In this document: positions 13,522 through 23,719 of the stretch, piece by piece
How positions within the stretch are numbered: position 1 is the stretch's first letter
Layout: each line of letters opens with the position of its first letter
Source of the DNA: Welwitschia mirabilis
Lineage: Eukaryota; Gnetophyta; Gnetopsida; Welwitschiales
Direction of reading: 5' to 3'
Assembly (NCBI GenBank): GCA_051453625.1
Contig: JBOZIK010000001.1
Span: 236,350,636 to 236,414,635, forward strand
Length of the DNA: 64,000 bases
The notes under the pieces: generated by a model
What the model saw: only the letters and a program-made list of their open reading frames with translations
Databases searched by the model: none
What the model was told of the DNA's origin: nothing
Program-made: the position numbers and the translations under genes

Positions 13522-14255
13522 ATTAGTATTAAAAAAAAGGCATAATTATTGTGAGATCAAATTGGCAAACTTGATATGTCTTTAGAATGTGTTTTTAGGC
13601 TTTTTTAAAAGGTGTATAAGGAAATTATGACAAATATGCTTAGCTATCATGATGATCATAAAAACATAGTTTTATCTCATTATTAGCATTTATTAGATGG
13701 TTTTTGAGACTAATACATCTTTTATTCCTTTTAGTAAATTCAAGATAATAGAAAATTCCATCTTATAAGGTGAAATATGTAGGAAACACTTTAGTTGATA
13801 ACATTGCGATATCGCATAAAAAACCAACTTGACCAATGGAGTTTTCTAAAGGATGATTCTAGTGGTTTATAACCTAAGAAAAGAATTTTAGATTAAGGGA
13901 TAATGGCTATAGATAACTTTGATGAGAAATATTCTCCATTCACTAGGTCATCCAGATGAAGATAGTGGAATGACTCTTAGCAAAAGCTAACACAATCTAG
14001 ATACTATTTTATGATAGTCATCCATAATGATCATTTAGATGAAGATAGAAGGATGACTAATATCAATTATACTAGAAAGGCATGTGGAGGATAGTTATTA
14101 AAAGTTAAGAATTGTTTAGGATCATCATCTAGATGAGAAAGCTAAATGAAAACTCAACATTAATCAAAACTTAATTAATTTAGTTTAATCTTTTAACATT
14201 AATTATGTTTTTTTTATTTTACATCCATTAATGTTTTAAATTAGTGATTCGAACC

Positions 14256-14263
14256 TATAAATA
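14256..14263 (+). promoter_or_regulatory. TATA box of putative gypsy LTR
   Basis: TATAAATA, preceded by CC and followed by CC, is a good plant TATA box, about 1.6 kb upstream of the gag remains. Whether it is active is unknown. Confidence 0.4.
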
Positions 14264-15220
14264 CCATTCATAGACATCTAATTTAGACATATTTTATATC
14301 AAATATTCTTATGATGAATTTGAGAATCTTGGATAAAGGATCCATCCTACTTATGAGAGAAACTTTCCTTGGTGTTAGGTTGAGACTCCTTAATTGAGGA
14401 GTTTCTATTTATTACTAGATGTATTGAAAATAATTATTTAATAAATTGATGATGTTTCCTCTATAATTTTACTTTTTTATCTTCCTTATATCTTATGTTG
14501 AAGTCAAATTTATGCTTAATTAGATTGATTATAATTTTGTTATAAAGTATGAAATCCAAACTAGAAGATAAAATATTAGGATTATATTCCATTATTGAAC
14601 TATTATTTCATTGCATTTCATGTACATTACGTTCAATCCATCATCCCATTACTACTTCATTTTTTATTATTATTTTTTTAAAAAAAATAATTTCTTCTTT
14701 ATATGAATCAATTTTCTAGAAAATTATTAAATTCCTTATCACTTTATGAGATTAGATTTGAGTGTTCATACTAGTATGAATTTTTGTAAATTAGATATTA
14801 AAAATATTTTAGGATATTGGTTAAATAAGTTAAGTGAATTTAAAGAAAGGATTACACATGCTTCAAACTGTTAATGCATTGCTAGGAAGGAATTCAAGGA
14901 AATTTCGAAAATTGCTTCTCACTTTTTAAGTAAATGATTTGATTTCATGTTGTTTATTTATGTAGTTTTATATCATATTTCCAAGTTGGATCTACTTGTG
15001 TGCACTTAATTATCTTTTGGTATCTATAAGTGTTCACTTGGTTATCCTAATTTTTGTTGTAACATACATTTCTTCTCTTATAATTTACATTTATTTTTTA
15101 ATTCAAGAAAGTTACTTTTCTTCTTATTATTATCATTATTTATTTATTTTTCTTAGAGAGACTATCATTTTTTATCTAGTTTTTATGAAAGAGATTACCC
15201 TTCTTTATTAATGATTTCCT

Positions 15221-15375
15221 TCACACTTTGTGTAATCTTATGGATTATCACATTTTACGAGGGCTTGGCCTATACTTTGTGTTTTATGTAATTTGAGTAA
15301 TTACCACATTCATTAATAATGAAATCCACTCCTTGCACTTCATGTGATCCTAGAGATTCTTATCCCTTGGATGTA
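15221..15375 (+). repeat. Imperfect direct repeats around CACTTTGTGTAAT
   Basis: Three loosely spaced, similar blocks start near 15221, 15273 and 15337. Each holds a word like CACTTTGTGTAATC followed by ATTATCACATT or a variant. They lie in the leader upstream of gypsy gag, where plant gypsy elements often carry short repeats. Confidence 0.45.
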
Positions 15376-15859
15376 AAGAATTTCATTAAAATTTTGTCTC
15401 CATGTAAGAAAATGCTAAAGCATTTTAGAGAAAAGTGCTTCATTAAAGAAACTATTAAAGAAAGTTTTTTTTTTAAATGAAAAACACAAAGTGAGAAATA
15501 AAATTTTATTTCAATAATTTAGCAAGATAATTCTTCTACATTTAGTGTTTCGTGTTCACATATTTCTCATTCTAAGAATTCTTTCACTTTTAATAATCCT
15601 TCATCCTTCATCCTCTTCAAATAATACTTCTTGTAACATAACTTTAAGTTTTAACATTATCTCAAAATCTATTAAAGAAATTATTCCTAATATAAAATAA
15701 GAAGTTCAAGATCCCTTTGACTTACATGTGGGAGATGACATAGAATTTAAAAACCTTAATGATTATCTAAACTTTTTATGGGAGGATGGTGAGGACCCTT
15801 TCTAATACTTAAGTTAAATTGAATAAATAATTCTTACCTTAGGAAATAAAAAGAACAAG

Positions 15860-16066
15860 ATTAGTGATAGAACCTATATGATTACTTTCATCTTTACACT
15901 AAGAGAAAAAGCTAAAAATTAGTTACAAACTATCTCAAATAAAAGCATTAGGAATTAGAGCCAAGTAAAAAAATGTCTTCATCAAAGTATTCATAAGTGA
16001 AAAAACCATAAGAGGAAGAGGAAAAGAATTCATAATTTTTTCATAACCACATCACAAAGACTATAA
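15860..16066 (+). pseudogene. Ty3/gypsy gag, first part (interrupted)
   Basis: The frame contains TFIFTLREKAKN followed by an eroded W-L-Q-block, the hallmark of the retrotransposon gag domain in Athila/Tat elements (usually LREKAK-W-L). The similarity continues towards an expected trp-glu-arg motif but stops at 16066, where a TG-starting LTR begins. The next part of the same domain resumes at 20191. The gag would form the virus-like particle. Two to three stops are visible in this short stretch. Confidence 0.6.
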
Positions 16067-16464
16067 TGTTTTAATGTCACTTTTAATTAAGTGATTATTA
16101 AGTGTAACTAAAATGCAATTACACATAACTCTGGTATAATAAATGGATGTAACCTTTGGAATTATAACATTGTATTCCTTCGTCTTATTTATAATCCTAT
16201 CACATTAGGTGGGAATGGATAGACAAGGCAGATGTAACCGATAACAACTTGGTTGATCTCCAAGGGCCTTAGAAGGGGGGCTAAGGTCATAATCTATGTC
16301 TTTGCCATTGACCACTAGTCTAGGAATGGATCAAGGTGTAGAGGTTATATTACTGCTACTTTAATAAAGATATATTTCAATTCTACCTAGTTAATATGTT
16401 ATCTTTTTTTTAATTTTCTAATGTTCTTTATTAAAATGTAAATTTATTAATTTGGAAAATTACA
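16067..16464 (+). repeat. 5' LTR of non-autonomous element
   Basis: Starts TGTTTTAATGTCAC and ends AAAATTACA. Shared blocks with the right LTR include CACTTTTAATTAA, TATTAAGTGTAACTAAA, GGATGTAAC, CACTAGTCTA and TTCAATTCTA, all in the same order. Relative to the right copy it lost a few bases near its start. Confidence 0.85.
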
Positions 16465-16466
16465 AT

Positions 16467-16479
16467 TGGTATTAGAGCC
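16467..16479 (+). other. Primer binding site of non-autonomous element
   Basis: TGGTATTAGAGCC differs from the initiator Met-tRNA primer site TGGTATCAGAGCC at a single C-to-T position. It lies two bases after the CA end of the left LTR. Confidence 0.85.
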
Positions 16480-17279
16480 ATAAAGATAATAAATTTATAT
16501 CTTCTTAATCTAAGAAGTAAATTTCTTCAAGGTTCATATGACATCCATAACAATGCCTTCCACTCCTACATAAGACCCTTCTATCCTATATAGAAAATCT
16601 AAAAAAACTCTTATTATTAGTATAAAATAATGTTAATACAAAAATCAAGTATGTATAAAAATTAATCTAGACTTGGTGTAACTAGATGTAAAGTGTAGAA
16701 TAGTAGGGATTTCATAAAGAAATGACAATAGACATGGTTTTTTAGATACTACCCAAATTAAGGCATGATTCATAGTGTTCTGGTACTACACTTTTTGTAA
16801 TTAGTAATAATTATATCATGAGTGCTAAAAAGAAGTAATTTTACAATTTTTTATAATCAATCATTATTTTTATCTAGCATCAGGGGTAGTACACAACTAT
16901 AATACACTAAAGGTTATATGGTTACATTAGATCATCTAAAGTGATTTAGAAAGAGTAGAAAATATGCACTTGATTTAGATTTGGTGAATGATATAATTTT
17001 CATTTTCTACTCTTGTTTAATGGATGCACCTTTGCAGTTAAATGATGGATTAATATTCTAAAAATAGCATCTCAATAGTAGGATTTAGTAATTAGAAGTA
17101 GAAGAGGGAGATTTTGAAAATAAAGGTAATTCTTTATTTTTTCATGTTATTAATGAACCGATCCTATCATCTCTACCTCTCATAGAATGTAAAGGACATA
17201 GAAGAATGCTTTTGTATTGAAGTTGAAATGAAAAGGCAAAGAAAATTGCTATTTCAAATTTAAAACCCCTTCATAAAAT
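16480..17279 (+). other. Interior of non-autonomous element, leader part
   Basis: About 800 bases without a frame I can recognise. AT-rich, with no repeats of note. Confidence 0.5.
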
Positions 17280-17636
17280 GTAATAAGTTCACTAGAAAGG
17301 TACTCAGATAGAGACCACTAAAGTGTTTCCTTCTATAAATGGTAATGCAAAAGCTAAAATGTAGAAGATTTTGAAAGATAAAACTATGGAACATGATAAA
17401 TAAAATGATGAGGCTATAAAGGAGAAAGATGCAAAGGATAACTTCAAGGATGATTTAGCAAATACTAAGGATGCAATAGTCAAGTATGAGAAATATAAAT
17501 AAAAGTATCTCGACAAGATTACCATGACTCTATTCCTATAATAATTATCAAAGAAAGTTTCATAGTTTGCAAGCATTAAAAGACCATTAGAATGCACGCA
17601 AAATAAAAATGATGAATTGAAGTGGATCTGCTAATT
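17280..17636 (+). pseudogene. Decayed coiled-coil-like coding frame
   Basis: One forward frame from about 17305 to 17636 holds a strongly charged Lys/Asp/Glu-rich sequence (for example EKDAKDNFKDDLANTKDAIV), typical of a coiled coil. It is broken by seven stops in about 110 codons, two TAG and five TAA, each one C-to-T step from a Gln codon. No frameshift is needed to read across it. I do not recognise the family. It might be a gag-like protein of the element or a fragment taken from a host gene. The hydrophobic minus-strand ORF over the same interval is the antisense shadow of the charged frame. Confidence 0.45.
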
Positions 17637-18431
17637 GAGCTATGATGACATATTTTATTCTCAATTTGGGCATGGAAATAATCTCTTTTATCAAGTTTAA
17701 GGATCCTATAAACTTATTTATAAATAGAAAATCTTTAGTGACTCATCCTTCTTGTGTGTATCTTAGCCATCATCCTTTAGAAGGTTCCTATATCTTCTAT
17801 TATGATTCTGTTATGGTTGCATCATTACCATGAATCCTTACTAAAATAAGAGTATTTGATACATAGTAAAGTCTAAACAAGCTATGCACATAGGTTAAAA
17901 ATGTAAAGTATGGTGTGGTGTTATTCTTGATCGATGATGAGGTAGCATAAGCACATCACAGGTCATAAGAAAATATGAACATAAATACCTAATGACAAGG
18001 GGGTTAATTGTGGCATTGATATAAGTAATAACTTTTATTATGAATAACCTACAAAATCAAATCCATAAGACAAATGCCCATTAATTTAATCTAGTATCTT
18101 CTTTAAAAATTATTTAGACTTCTTTACCTCTTTAAGCACCTATTACATTCTTCTTTACCTTTAAAATATTACTTTAATCTCAATCTTGATATCAAACATA
18201 TCTCCTTCATTGTGTATTTACCAACCTCATTAAGGTTCTTGAAAATCTCCATAGTATAACTATTGTTAAAAATGCAAAGCCAAGGATACTGATAATACTA
18301 CTTTTATAATTGAGATGCAGATACTTAAACTAGTCATAGATGCACCATCCAAGAAGTCAGGGGGTGTGGCTACTAGGAAATAAGTCTCGTTAATTGAATT
18401 GATGTCATTAAGATTAGTAAATAATACTTTT
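17637..18431 (+). other. Interior of non-autonomous element, unrecognised
   Basis: A 63-codon plus-strand ORF at 17642-17833 directly follows the charged frame and could be its continuation in another phase (it contains HPSCVYLSHHPLEGS). The rest is AT-rich with dense stops. No domain recognised. Confidence 0.35.
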
Positions 18432-18740
18432 CTAGAGTTCAATCAAGATGTAATTATCATCTTTAATGTAGAAGTCATAGAGGAAAATAAATAAAACATA
18501 AACATGCATGCATACCACTTCAACAGTGATGCATTCACCATCATCTAGCTCTATAACAAATACCTTCTCTTCATCATTTTCCAAAACCATGTATAAAAAT
18601 ACCAAAAATATTACAACAAATTTTCTCTCATTTGAAAGGAGGAAGAAGATATTAAGGAAATCATAATTTATTGATCCCTTGCTTGGATGTTTTTCTCTTA
18701 CTAGGTAAGTCCATAGGTGTCTATCACAATTCTCTTCCAA
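18432..18740 (-). CDS. 102-codon minus-strand ORF of unknown function
   Basis: An unbroken frame from ATG to stop inside the non-autonomous LTR element, on the strand opposite to its LTRs. The middle part is hydrophobic (IFFLLSNERKFVVIFLVF, about residues 30-47) and is followed by an acidic segment (VIELDDGECITVEV) and a second hydrophobic stretch. In DNA this AT-rich, 102 codons without a stop is unusual but possible by chance. I know no matching family. It could be a captured gene fragment, an antisense ORF, or chance. Confidence 0.25.
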   Translation of the reverse strand: MEENCDRHLWTYLVREKHPSKGSINYDFLNIFFLLSNERKFVVIFLVFLYMVLENDEEKVFVIELDDGECITVEVVCMHVYVLFIFLYDFYIKDDNYILIEL

Positions 18741-19780
18741 ATCTATATCATATGCTTGAAATTAACACAGAGGTTGCTTAATAAGCATGACACTGATGTA
18801 ATATTTTAGGCTATTTTAATGATTATTTCCCACTTTAATATTGTCTATTTCTTACCAATAAATAACAGGATAATGTCCTTGACTAATAGTAGTCTCTTGT
18901 TACTCATTTTCATTAGTCAGATGCTCTATGATGATGTTATAGTACTAAACATATTTCTATTTATAATACATCAATCAATTATGGTAAAAGACAATAATCT
19001 CTATGTATTTATTGGATAATTTCAGGAGGCTTTTGAATCATCACTGATGGTGAAATGTTCAAATAGAGATCAAAATAAATATTATTTATAATTAACCCCA
19101 TAATGTACACCCACATGATATCATAGACTAATAAGTGTTCATTAAATTAACATCAGAAAATGGTAGTAGTACACATACATATGCATGTTTATTTATTCTT
19201 ACATTTAAAGCAAAAGATGTTTTTTATTCACTACTCCTTATCTTATTTAAAACTAGGATTCATTGAGTAGTAAGTAAATTTCTGAAGGTTAATCACCTTC
19301 TTCACCACTATCAATATTAATAACCCCATTTGAAAGGATTTGAGACATGCTTTGATTTTAACAACTATTACCTCAACATTTTTTATAAACAACCTAAATA
19401 ACCTCTTTTGGATTAATGTCATAAAGAGAGAGACCATGGAAATTCAAAAAGAAGAGACATCCATACAATGTAGTAATCTAATTAGCTATTAAGATCCTCA
19501 TGTAGGTTTTTACTTATAATGTATATATATATATATATAAAATATACATGAGTTATTTATACAATTTATTATAAAACACTTATATATGTTTACCTATTAT
19601 CATAACTTTTTAGCATTTATTTTGTTAGAATGGTAGTCTTAACTATTGGAACACTCATTTTTCAAATCAAAGTTTGATGGCTAAGAAATGGTAATGAACA
19701 TTATAGATAAACAATTACCTAATGTAGGTACAAGTGTTCCATCCACTAGAGGACCTTCACTTGAGAATGAGTAGAAAATT
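18741..19780 (+). other. Interior of non-autonomous element, 3' part
   Basis: About 1 kb with no recognisable coding. It contains a (TA)n run at 19522-19539 and short chance ORFs on both strands. Nothing else seen. Confidence 0.5.
19522..19539. repeat. (TA)9 microsatellite
   Basis: Alternating TA over 18 bases inside the non-autonomous element. Confidence 0.9.
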
Positions 19781-19793
19781 AAGGGAAAGGAAA
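19781..19793 (+). other. Polypurine tract of non-autonomous element
   Basis: AAGGGAAAGGAAA abuts the TG of the right LTR, as expected for the plus-strand primer of reverse transcription. Confidence 0.85.
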
Positions 19794-20190
19794 TGTAATA
19801 TTCCAAAATCACTTTTAATTAATTGAATATTATTAAGTGTAACTAAAGCATAGTTAAGGATAATTATTGCATAATAAAGGGATGTAACGTTTGGAAGTGT
19901 AATATTGTATTTATTTTTATTATTTATAAGTCTATGGCATAAGGGAGGGGTGGATAGATTGGGTGGATGTAAGTAATGACAACCTTGGCTAATCCTAAAG
20001 AGCCCTAAGAGAAGGTCTAGGATCATAGTCTATGTATTTACCTTTGATCACTAGTCTAAGGCTAGAGTAAGACATAAAGACCATATTACTACTATTTTAA
20101 CAAAGATTTTCAATTCTATCTAATTAATATATTATTAATTTCCTCGATTTTTTAATTTTTTAATGTTTGTAAATTTAGTAATTTGAAACA
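19794..20190 (+). repeat. 3' LTR of non-autonomous element
   Basis: Starts TGTAATATTCCAAAATCAC and ends TTTGAAACA. It is colinear with 16067-16464. Its start matches the common TGTAA-TCCCAAA beginning of plant LTRs better than the left copy does. Confidence 0.85.
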
Positions 20191-21300
20191 TTAGAAAGGC
20201 TATGCTATAACTTATGAGAAGTTTTTTAATAAGTGAATCATCAAGTCTAGTAGATTAATTTAAAAAGGGAGAAATAATTGATCATTTCTATATTGATTTA
20301 GATAGTTAAATAAATAAAATAGTATACTTTTCATGTGGAGGCTATCTAATTAATCTTACTTTGGATAATTATAATAGATTATTAGAGGAATTAGTGAGAT
20401 AAGTTAGCTTAAACTAACCCCAATAATAGAAAAAATATTGAAAGACTTGAAGAGTGTATTATGAAGAATAACCTCATCCTAAAAACTTAATTTAAGAACT
20501 TACCAATACATCAAAAAGATATACAAGAGGTATTTATAATGATAAATTATTGAATGAAAAGCCTTTAACATTCTAAACTACATGTGACATTTGTAAATAT
20601 GATTTTCATGTAATAAAATTTTGTCCTATTTCATCAACTTATAAAGAGGTAACTTTTAGAAATCTTATTCATTCAATTAAAGGTCCAATATAATTAGGAA
20701 TAACCAACACTTCCAACAAAGAAATAATAGTCCATCACCAACTTTTAAATTTTCATATGAGATTATATTTGGAAATAAAAACTTCCAACCTAATTCTTCC
20801 AACTATAATATAAATGATTCACTTAGGGATTCAATTGAAGAGTTGAACAAGATGCATGAGACCATAAATCAAAACATAGAGAACCAAAATAAAAATATTA
20901 AAAACCTCATAGGAATACTTGAATCAAGTATGTTGGAAAATCAATAACTACAAGGATCTCTTGTAACTCAAATAATATCAAATCATAATGACATAAAGAA
21001 AGATTAAAAGGTTAAAAAAATAAATTGAACATAATAATATCTAAAATGAAGAAGTCTTAACTTACTACAATAAAGAAAAGAATGTAACACATGATGATGA
21101 TATTGATATGCTTAATGAACCAAGATTTTCTTCAATATCCAAGCCAAAATCTAATAATAACATAACTAATAAGAAGAAAGGAAAGAATTCTAAAACCCCA
21201 TGGGTAGAAATATTAATTACTAATTCTACTTATGATTATTATTTTAAAGAAATTATGAAGATGTAGGTATTAACCTACCCTTTTGGAAAATATTTAAAGA
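20191..21300 (+). pseudogene. Ty3/gypsy gag, second part with zinc knuckle
   Basis: Continues the gag broken at 16066. The first codons read as an eroded W-E-R motif. After a frameshift comes the Athila/Tat gag block around GGYLINLTLDNYNRLLEELV (20338-20398). A CCHC knuckle is fully preserved at 20583-20624 as CDICKYDFHVIKFC (C-x2-C-x4-H-x4-C). A polar, Asn/Lys/Glu-rich C-terminal part follows up to about 21200 (repeated N-Q-N-K-like words near 20870-20900). Several stops are present, often at Gln codons. The knuckle binds the element's RNA during particle assembly. Confidence 0.75.
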
Positions 21301-21379
21301 TAATTCTAAGTATAATAAGATATAAAAGGACTTAGTAAAAATAAATTAAAAAAAAACTATATCGAGTAGAGTATTCATA

Positions 21380-21720
21380 GTAAAAATCCCTGTATAACTT
21401 GATCATGAAAAAATGTCAGAAGTTTAAAGATCCTAGGGCTACCATAGTTAGTATTATTTTAGAAGAAAACAAGAAGATAGAGAAAGCTTTGACTAACATA
21501 TGATGTAGTATGAAAATAATAGCACTTCATATTTACAACAAATATGGGTTACAAGCTAGAATAAATCCCATAAATATTGTGTTGGAATTGGCAAATATAA
21601 CTATGAAAATTTATTCCATTGGAATAATTAAAGACTTAGTGATATAAATAAAGAAATATTTTTACCCTATAAATCTAGTTATCATTAAGGTAAAACAAAT
21701 AGAAAATATCTTTTACTCTT
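21380..21720 (+). pseudogene. Ty3/gypsy aspartic protease remnant
   Basis: The frame has KFKDPRATIVSIILEENKKI at about 21418-21475, which matches the lead-in of Athila/Tat protease (usually LKDPGSFTIPC). It is followed by INIVLELANITMKIYSIGII and DLVI, which match the usual LQLADRS-PRGIIEDVLV block. The catalytic D-[LST]-G-A motif expected near 21490-21510 is replaced by non-matching residues and a stop, so it could not cut the polyprotein. Confidence 0.6.
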
Positions 21721-22480
21721 AAGTGGAGATTTTTGTGTAATAGCCCCTTATGTTATTGATACATGCATAGGAATATGGAGTGTCATGTGGAAAATAAGAA
21801 ATTCATTATTAGAGTATTTAATGTGGCTAAAAAGGACATGGAAGATCATTTAGATTTAGATGAACAAATTTGATCTACCATCTTTTTCAACATCATCCCA
21901 TAGAAGAAAGGATCATTACTTTATAGGATGAGATATTATTTGATAATCATGAATAATGTAGTAAAGTCCTAAAAGTCCTAAAATTTTCCAAATCTTAGAA
22001 CCTCAATGATGACCTTTCTATGTAACAAATTTAATTAAGAAGTAGATGAAGATTTTACATCCCTTCTTAATTATGAATTCCAACATGTCAAATCCATTAA
22101 AAATTAACTTTATCAAGATGGATACTGTACATCAATAAGGAATGAATACCATCTACAACTTAAGGAATTACTAAACAATTAATATAATAACCGTAAGAAA
22201 CTTTTTATTATTAATGATTGTCTTTATCCTTCCTAATAAAAAGGACTAGTTCAACTTCTTACCCCTAATAAAATTTCTTTTTTTTTACTTATAAAGATCT
22301 TACAACCATTCCTCCTTTGATACTTTAACATATAATCCAATTGGAAGATAATGCTAAAAGCATAAAATAACCAAAAAGAATACTTAACCTAGTCCTTAAG
22401 CAAGTAGTGAAAGAGTAAATTATTAAAATTATGGATGCTATAATCATATATATCATTTCCAATCATAAATGAATTAGTCC
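21721..22480 (+). pseudogene. Gypsy pol spacer between protease and RT
   Basis: Lies between the protease and RT remains and should be the linker and RT N-terminus. Dense stops. I see no confident motif until about 22480. Confidence 0.4.
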
Positions 22481-23620
22481 CTGAACTATAGTATCAAAAA
22501 GAGTAGAAAGGAATGAGCATGTATTAACTCTATGAAATATAATGATGTCACAAAAAAAGATCATTATTTGTCACCCTTTTTAGACCAAGTAATTAAAAAA
22601 ACCAAAGGCTACTCTTACTATTATTTTCTTGATGGCTATAGTGGCTACAAGTAAGTATGTATTGCTAATAAAAATCAATATAAAATAGTCTTTATCATAT
22701 CATTTGATGCTTTATCCTATAGAAGAATGCCCTTTGGTTTGTGTAATGCACTTGGAACCTTTCAATGAGCCATGATGGGTATTTTTTTTAATATGATTAA
22801 GGAGCTCATAGAGATCATTATGAATCAATTTTCTAATTTTTAGTAATTCCTTTAAATAAACCTTGAATAGATTAGAAAAGGTCCTTAATCATTACATAGC
22901 AAGTGACCTTCATTTAACTAGGGAGAAGAGTCAGTTCCTTATAAGAGATGGAATATTTTTAAAACATCATATTTATAGTAAAGGTATAAGTATGGACCCC
23001 TAAAAAATAAACATCATGAAAAATATTCCTTCTCCTACTAATGTAAAAAAAATTACATTTTTTCTTGGTCATGTCAATTCTTATGAATGCTTTATTAAGC
23101 GCTATGCTAATGTATGCAAACTAGTCCACTTCTTTCTATAAAAAAATGTTAATTTTAATTGAAATGAATAGCATTAACTTGTATTTAAGAAACTTAAGGT
23201 AATCCTATAGTAGAAGATCCTAATTAAAATAAATATTCTGAACTCATATGTAATGCTAACATTTTCATAGGTGTTGTTTTAGAATAAAGGCATTAAAAGA
23301 GATGCAAAGTCATTAGTTACATTAGTAAAATCCATTTTGATATTCAATTTAACTACACCACCATAAATAAAGAAATTATTTCCATTATCTTTTGCCTTGA
23401 TAACTTACCTCCTAGTTCCTTAATAACTTATCTTCTTGATGTTCATACAAATGTCTATATTGATCATGATGCCATTAGACATCTTATAACCAAGAAGGAT
23501 TCTAATGCAAGACTTATTAGATGGGTGCTTATAACTCAAGAGTGTAACTTGACCATTACAGATAAAGAATAAAACATAAATGTGTTGCTAATCATCTATC
23601 AAGATTTTCCCATAAATAGA
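22481..23620 (+). pseudogene. Ty3/gypsy reverse transcriptase and RNase H remnant
   Basis: Clear RT blocks: YYFLDGYSGYK at about 22617-22650 and YRRMPFGLCNALGTFQ at 22717-22764, which is nearly the Athila/Tat consensus. The following catalytic F-M-D-D is changed to I-M-N-Q, so polymerase activity is lost. The RT connection block TFFLGHVNSYECFIK lies at about 23057-23100. RNase H lies at about 23290-23600, with KIHFDIQFNYTT, VYIDHDAIRHLI and TKKDSNARLIRWVL. The usual end (V-A-N-H-L-S-R) is still visible in another phase near 23587-23612. The domain order PR-RT-RH before integrase proves gypsy type. Confidence 0.9.
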
Positions 23621-23719
23621 ATCCCCTCCATTTCTCTCTTAATTTTCCTATAAAAGATGCTTCTTTAGATGAAAAACTCTTTTATATTAAACATATTTAC
23701 TTTATCTTTTTAAAATCCT

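Larger units (their letters stand above)
8300..13640 (-). mobile_element. Antisense copia element B, diverged copy of A
   Basis: Colinear with 1-5275 over about 5.3 kb, with scattered substitutions (mostly transitions) and small indels, for example an extra 35-40 bases near 12300-12340. Similarity starts near 8307 and holds to about 13610. The 3' LTR/UTR zone covers about 8300-9640, and the gag-pol remnant lies to its right. After the primer site at 13510-13521 the 5' LTR should follow, but I found no repeat of the left LTR zone there, so the 5' end is probably truncated or replaced by the next element. Confidence 0.75.
13641..15500 (+). repeat. Probable 5' LTR and leader of Ty3/gypsy element
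   Basis: Non-coding, AT-rich DNA upstream of gypsy gag remains. A TATA box at 14256-14263 and a small hairpin at about 14384-14406 (ACTCCT...AGGAGT) would fit an LTR promoter with transcribed leader. I found no matching 3' copy after the pol end at 24910 and no clear primer site, so LTR limits are unknown. The short plus-strand ORF at 14996-15211 is hydrophobic, resembles nothing I recognise and is probably chance. Confidence 0.4.
16067..20190 (+). mobile_element. Non-autonomous LTR retrotransposon nested in gypsy gag
   Basis: A complete structure: a left LTR of 398 bp (16067-16464, TG...CA), a primer site two bases later, a 13-base polypurine tract touching the right LTR, and a right LTR of 397 bp (19794-20190, TG...CA). 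The LTRs align along their whole length at roughly three quarters identity by eye, so the insertion is old. The 3.3-kb interior has no recognisable gag, protease, integrase or RT. It therefore needed proteins from another element, like LARD or TR-GAG elements. It interrupts the gag of the surrounding Ty3/gypsy element, whose reading resumes at 20191. No clear target-site duplication is left (TATAA before, TTAGA after). Confidence 0.85.

Noticed and set aside
14996-15211. 71-codon hydrophobic plus-strand ORF as a membrane protein
   Set aside because: T-rich DNA gives such Ile/Phe/Tyr-rich translations by chance. It lies in a putative gypsy leader and has no motif.
17304-17597. 97-codon minus-strand ORF, hydrophobic, looks membrane-like
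   Set aside because: It is the complement of a Lys/Asp/Glu-rich forward frame, whose antisense codons give Phe, Leu, Ile and Ser. The forward frame is the better candidate.
19757-20026. 89-codon minus-strand ORF
   Set aside because: It spans the polypurine tract and most of the right LTR of the non-autonomous element, and the left LTR does not keep it.
16062-20195. Target-site duplication of the non-autonomous element
   Set aside because: The five bases before (TATAA) and after (TTAGA) agree at only two positions, which is not evidence of a duplication.
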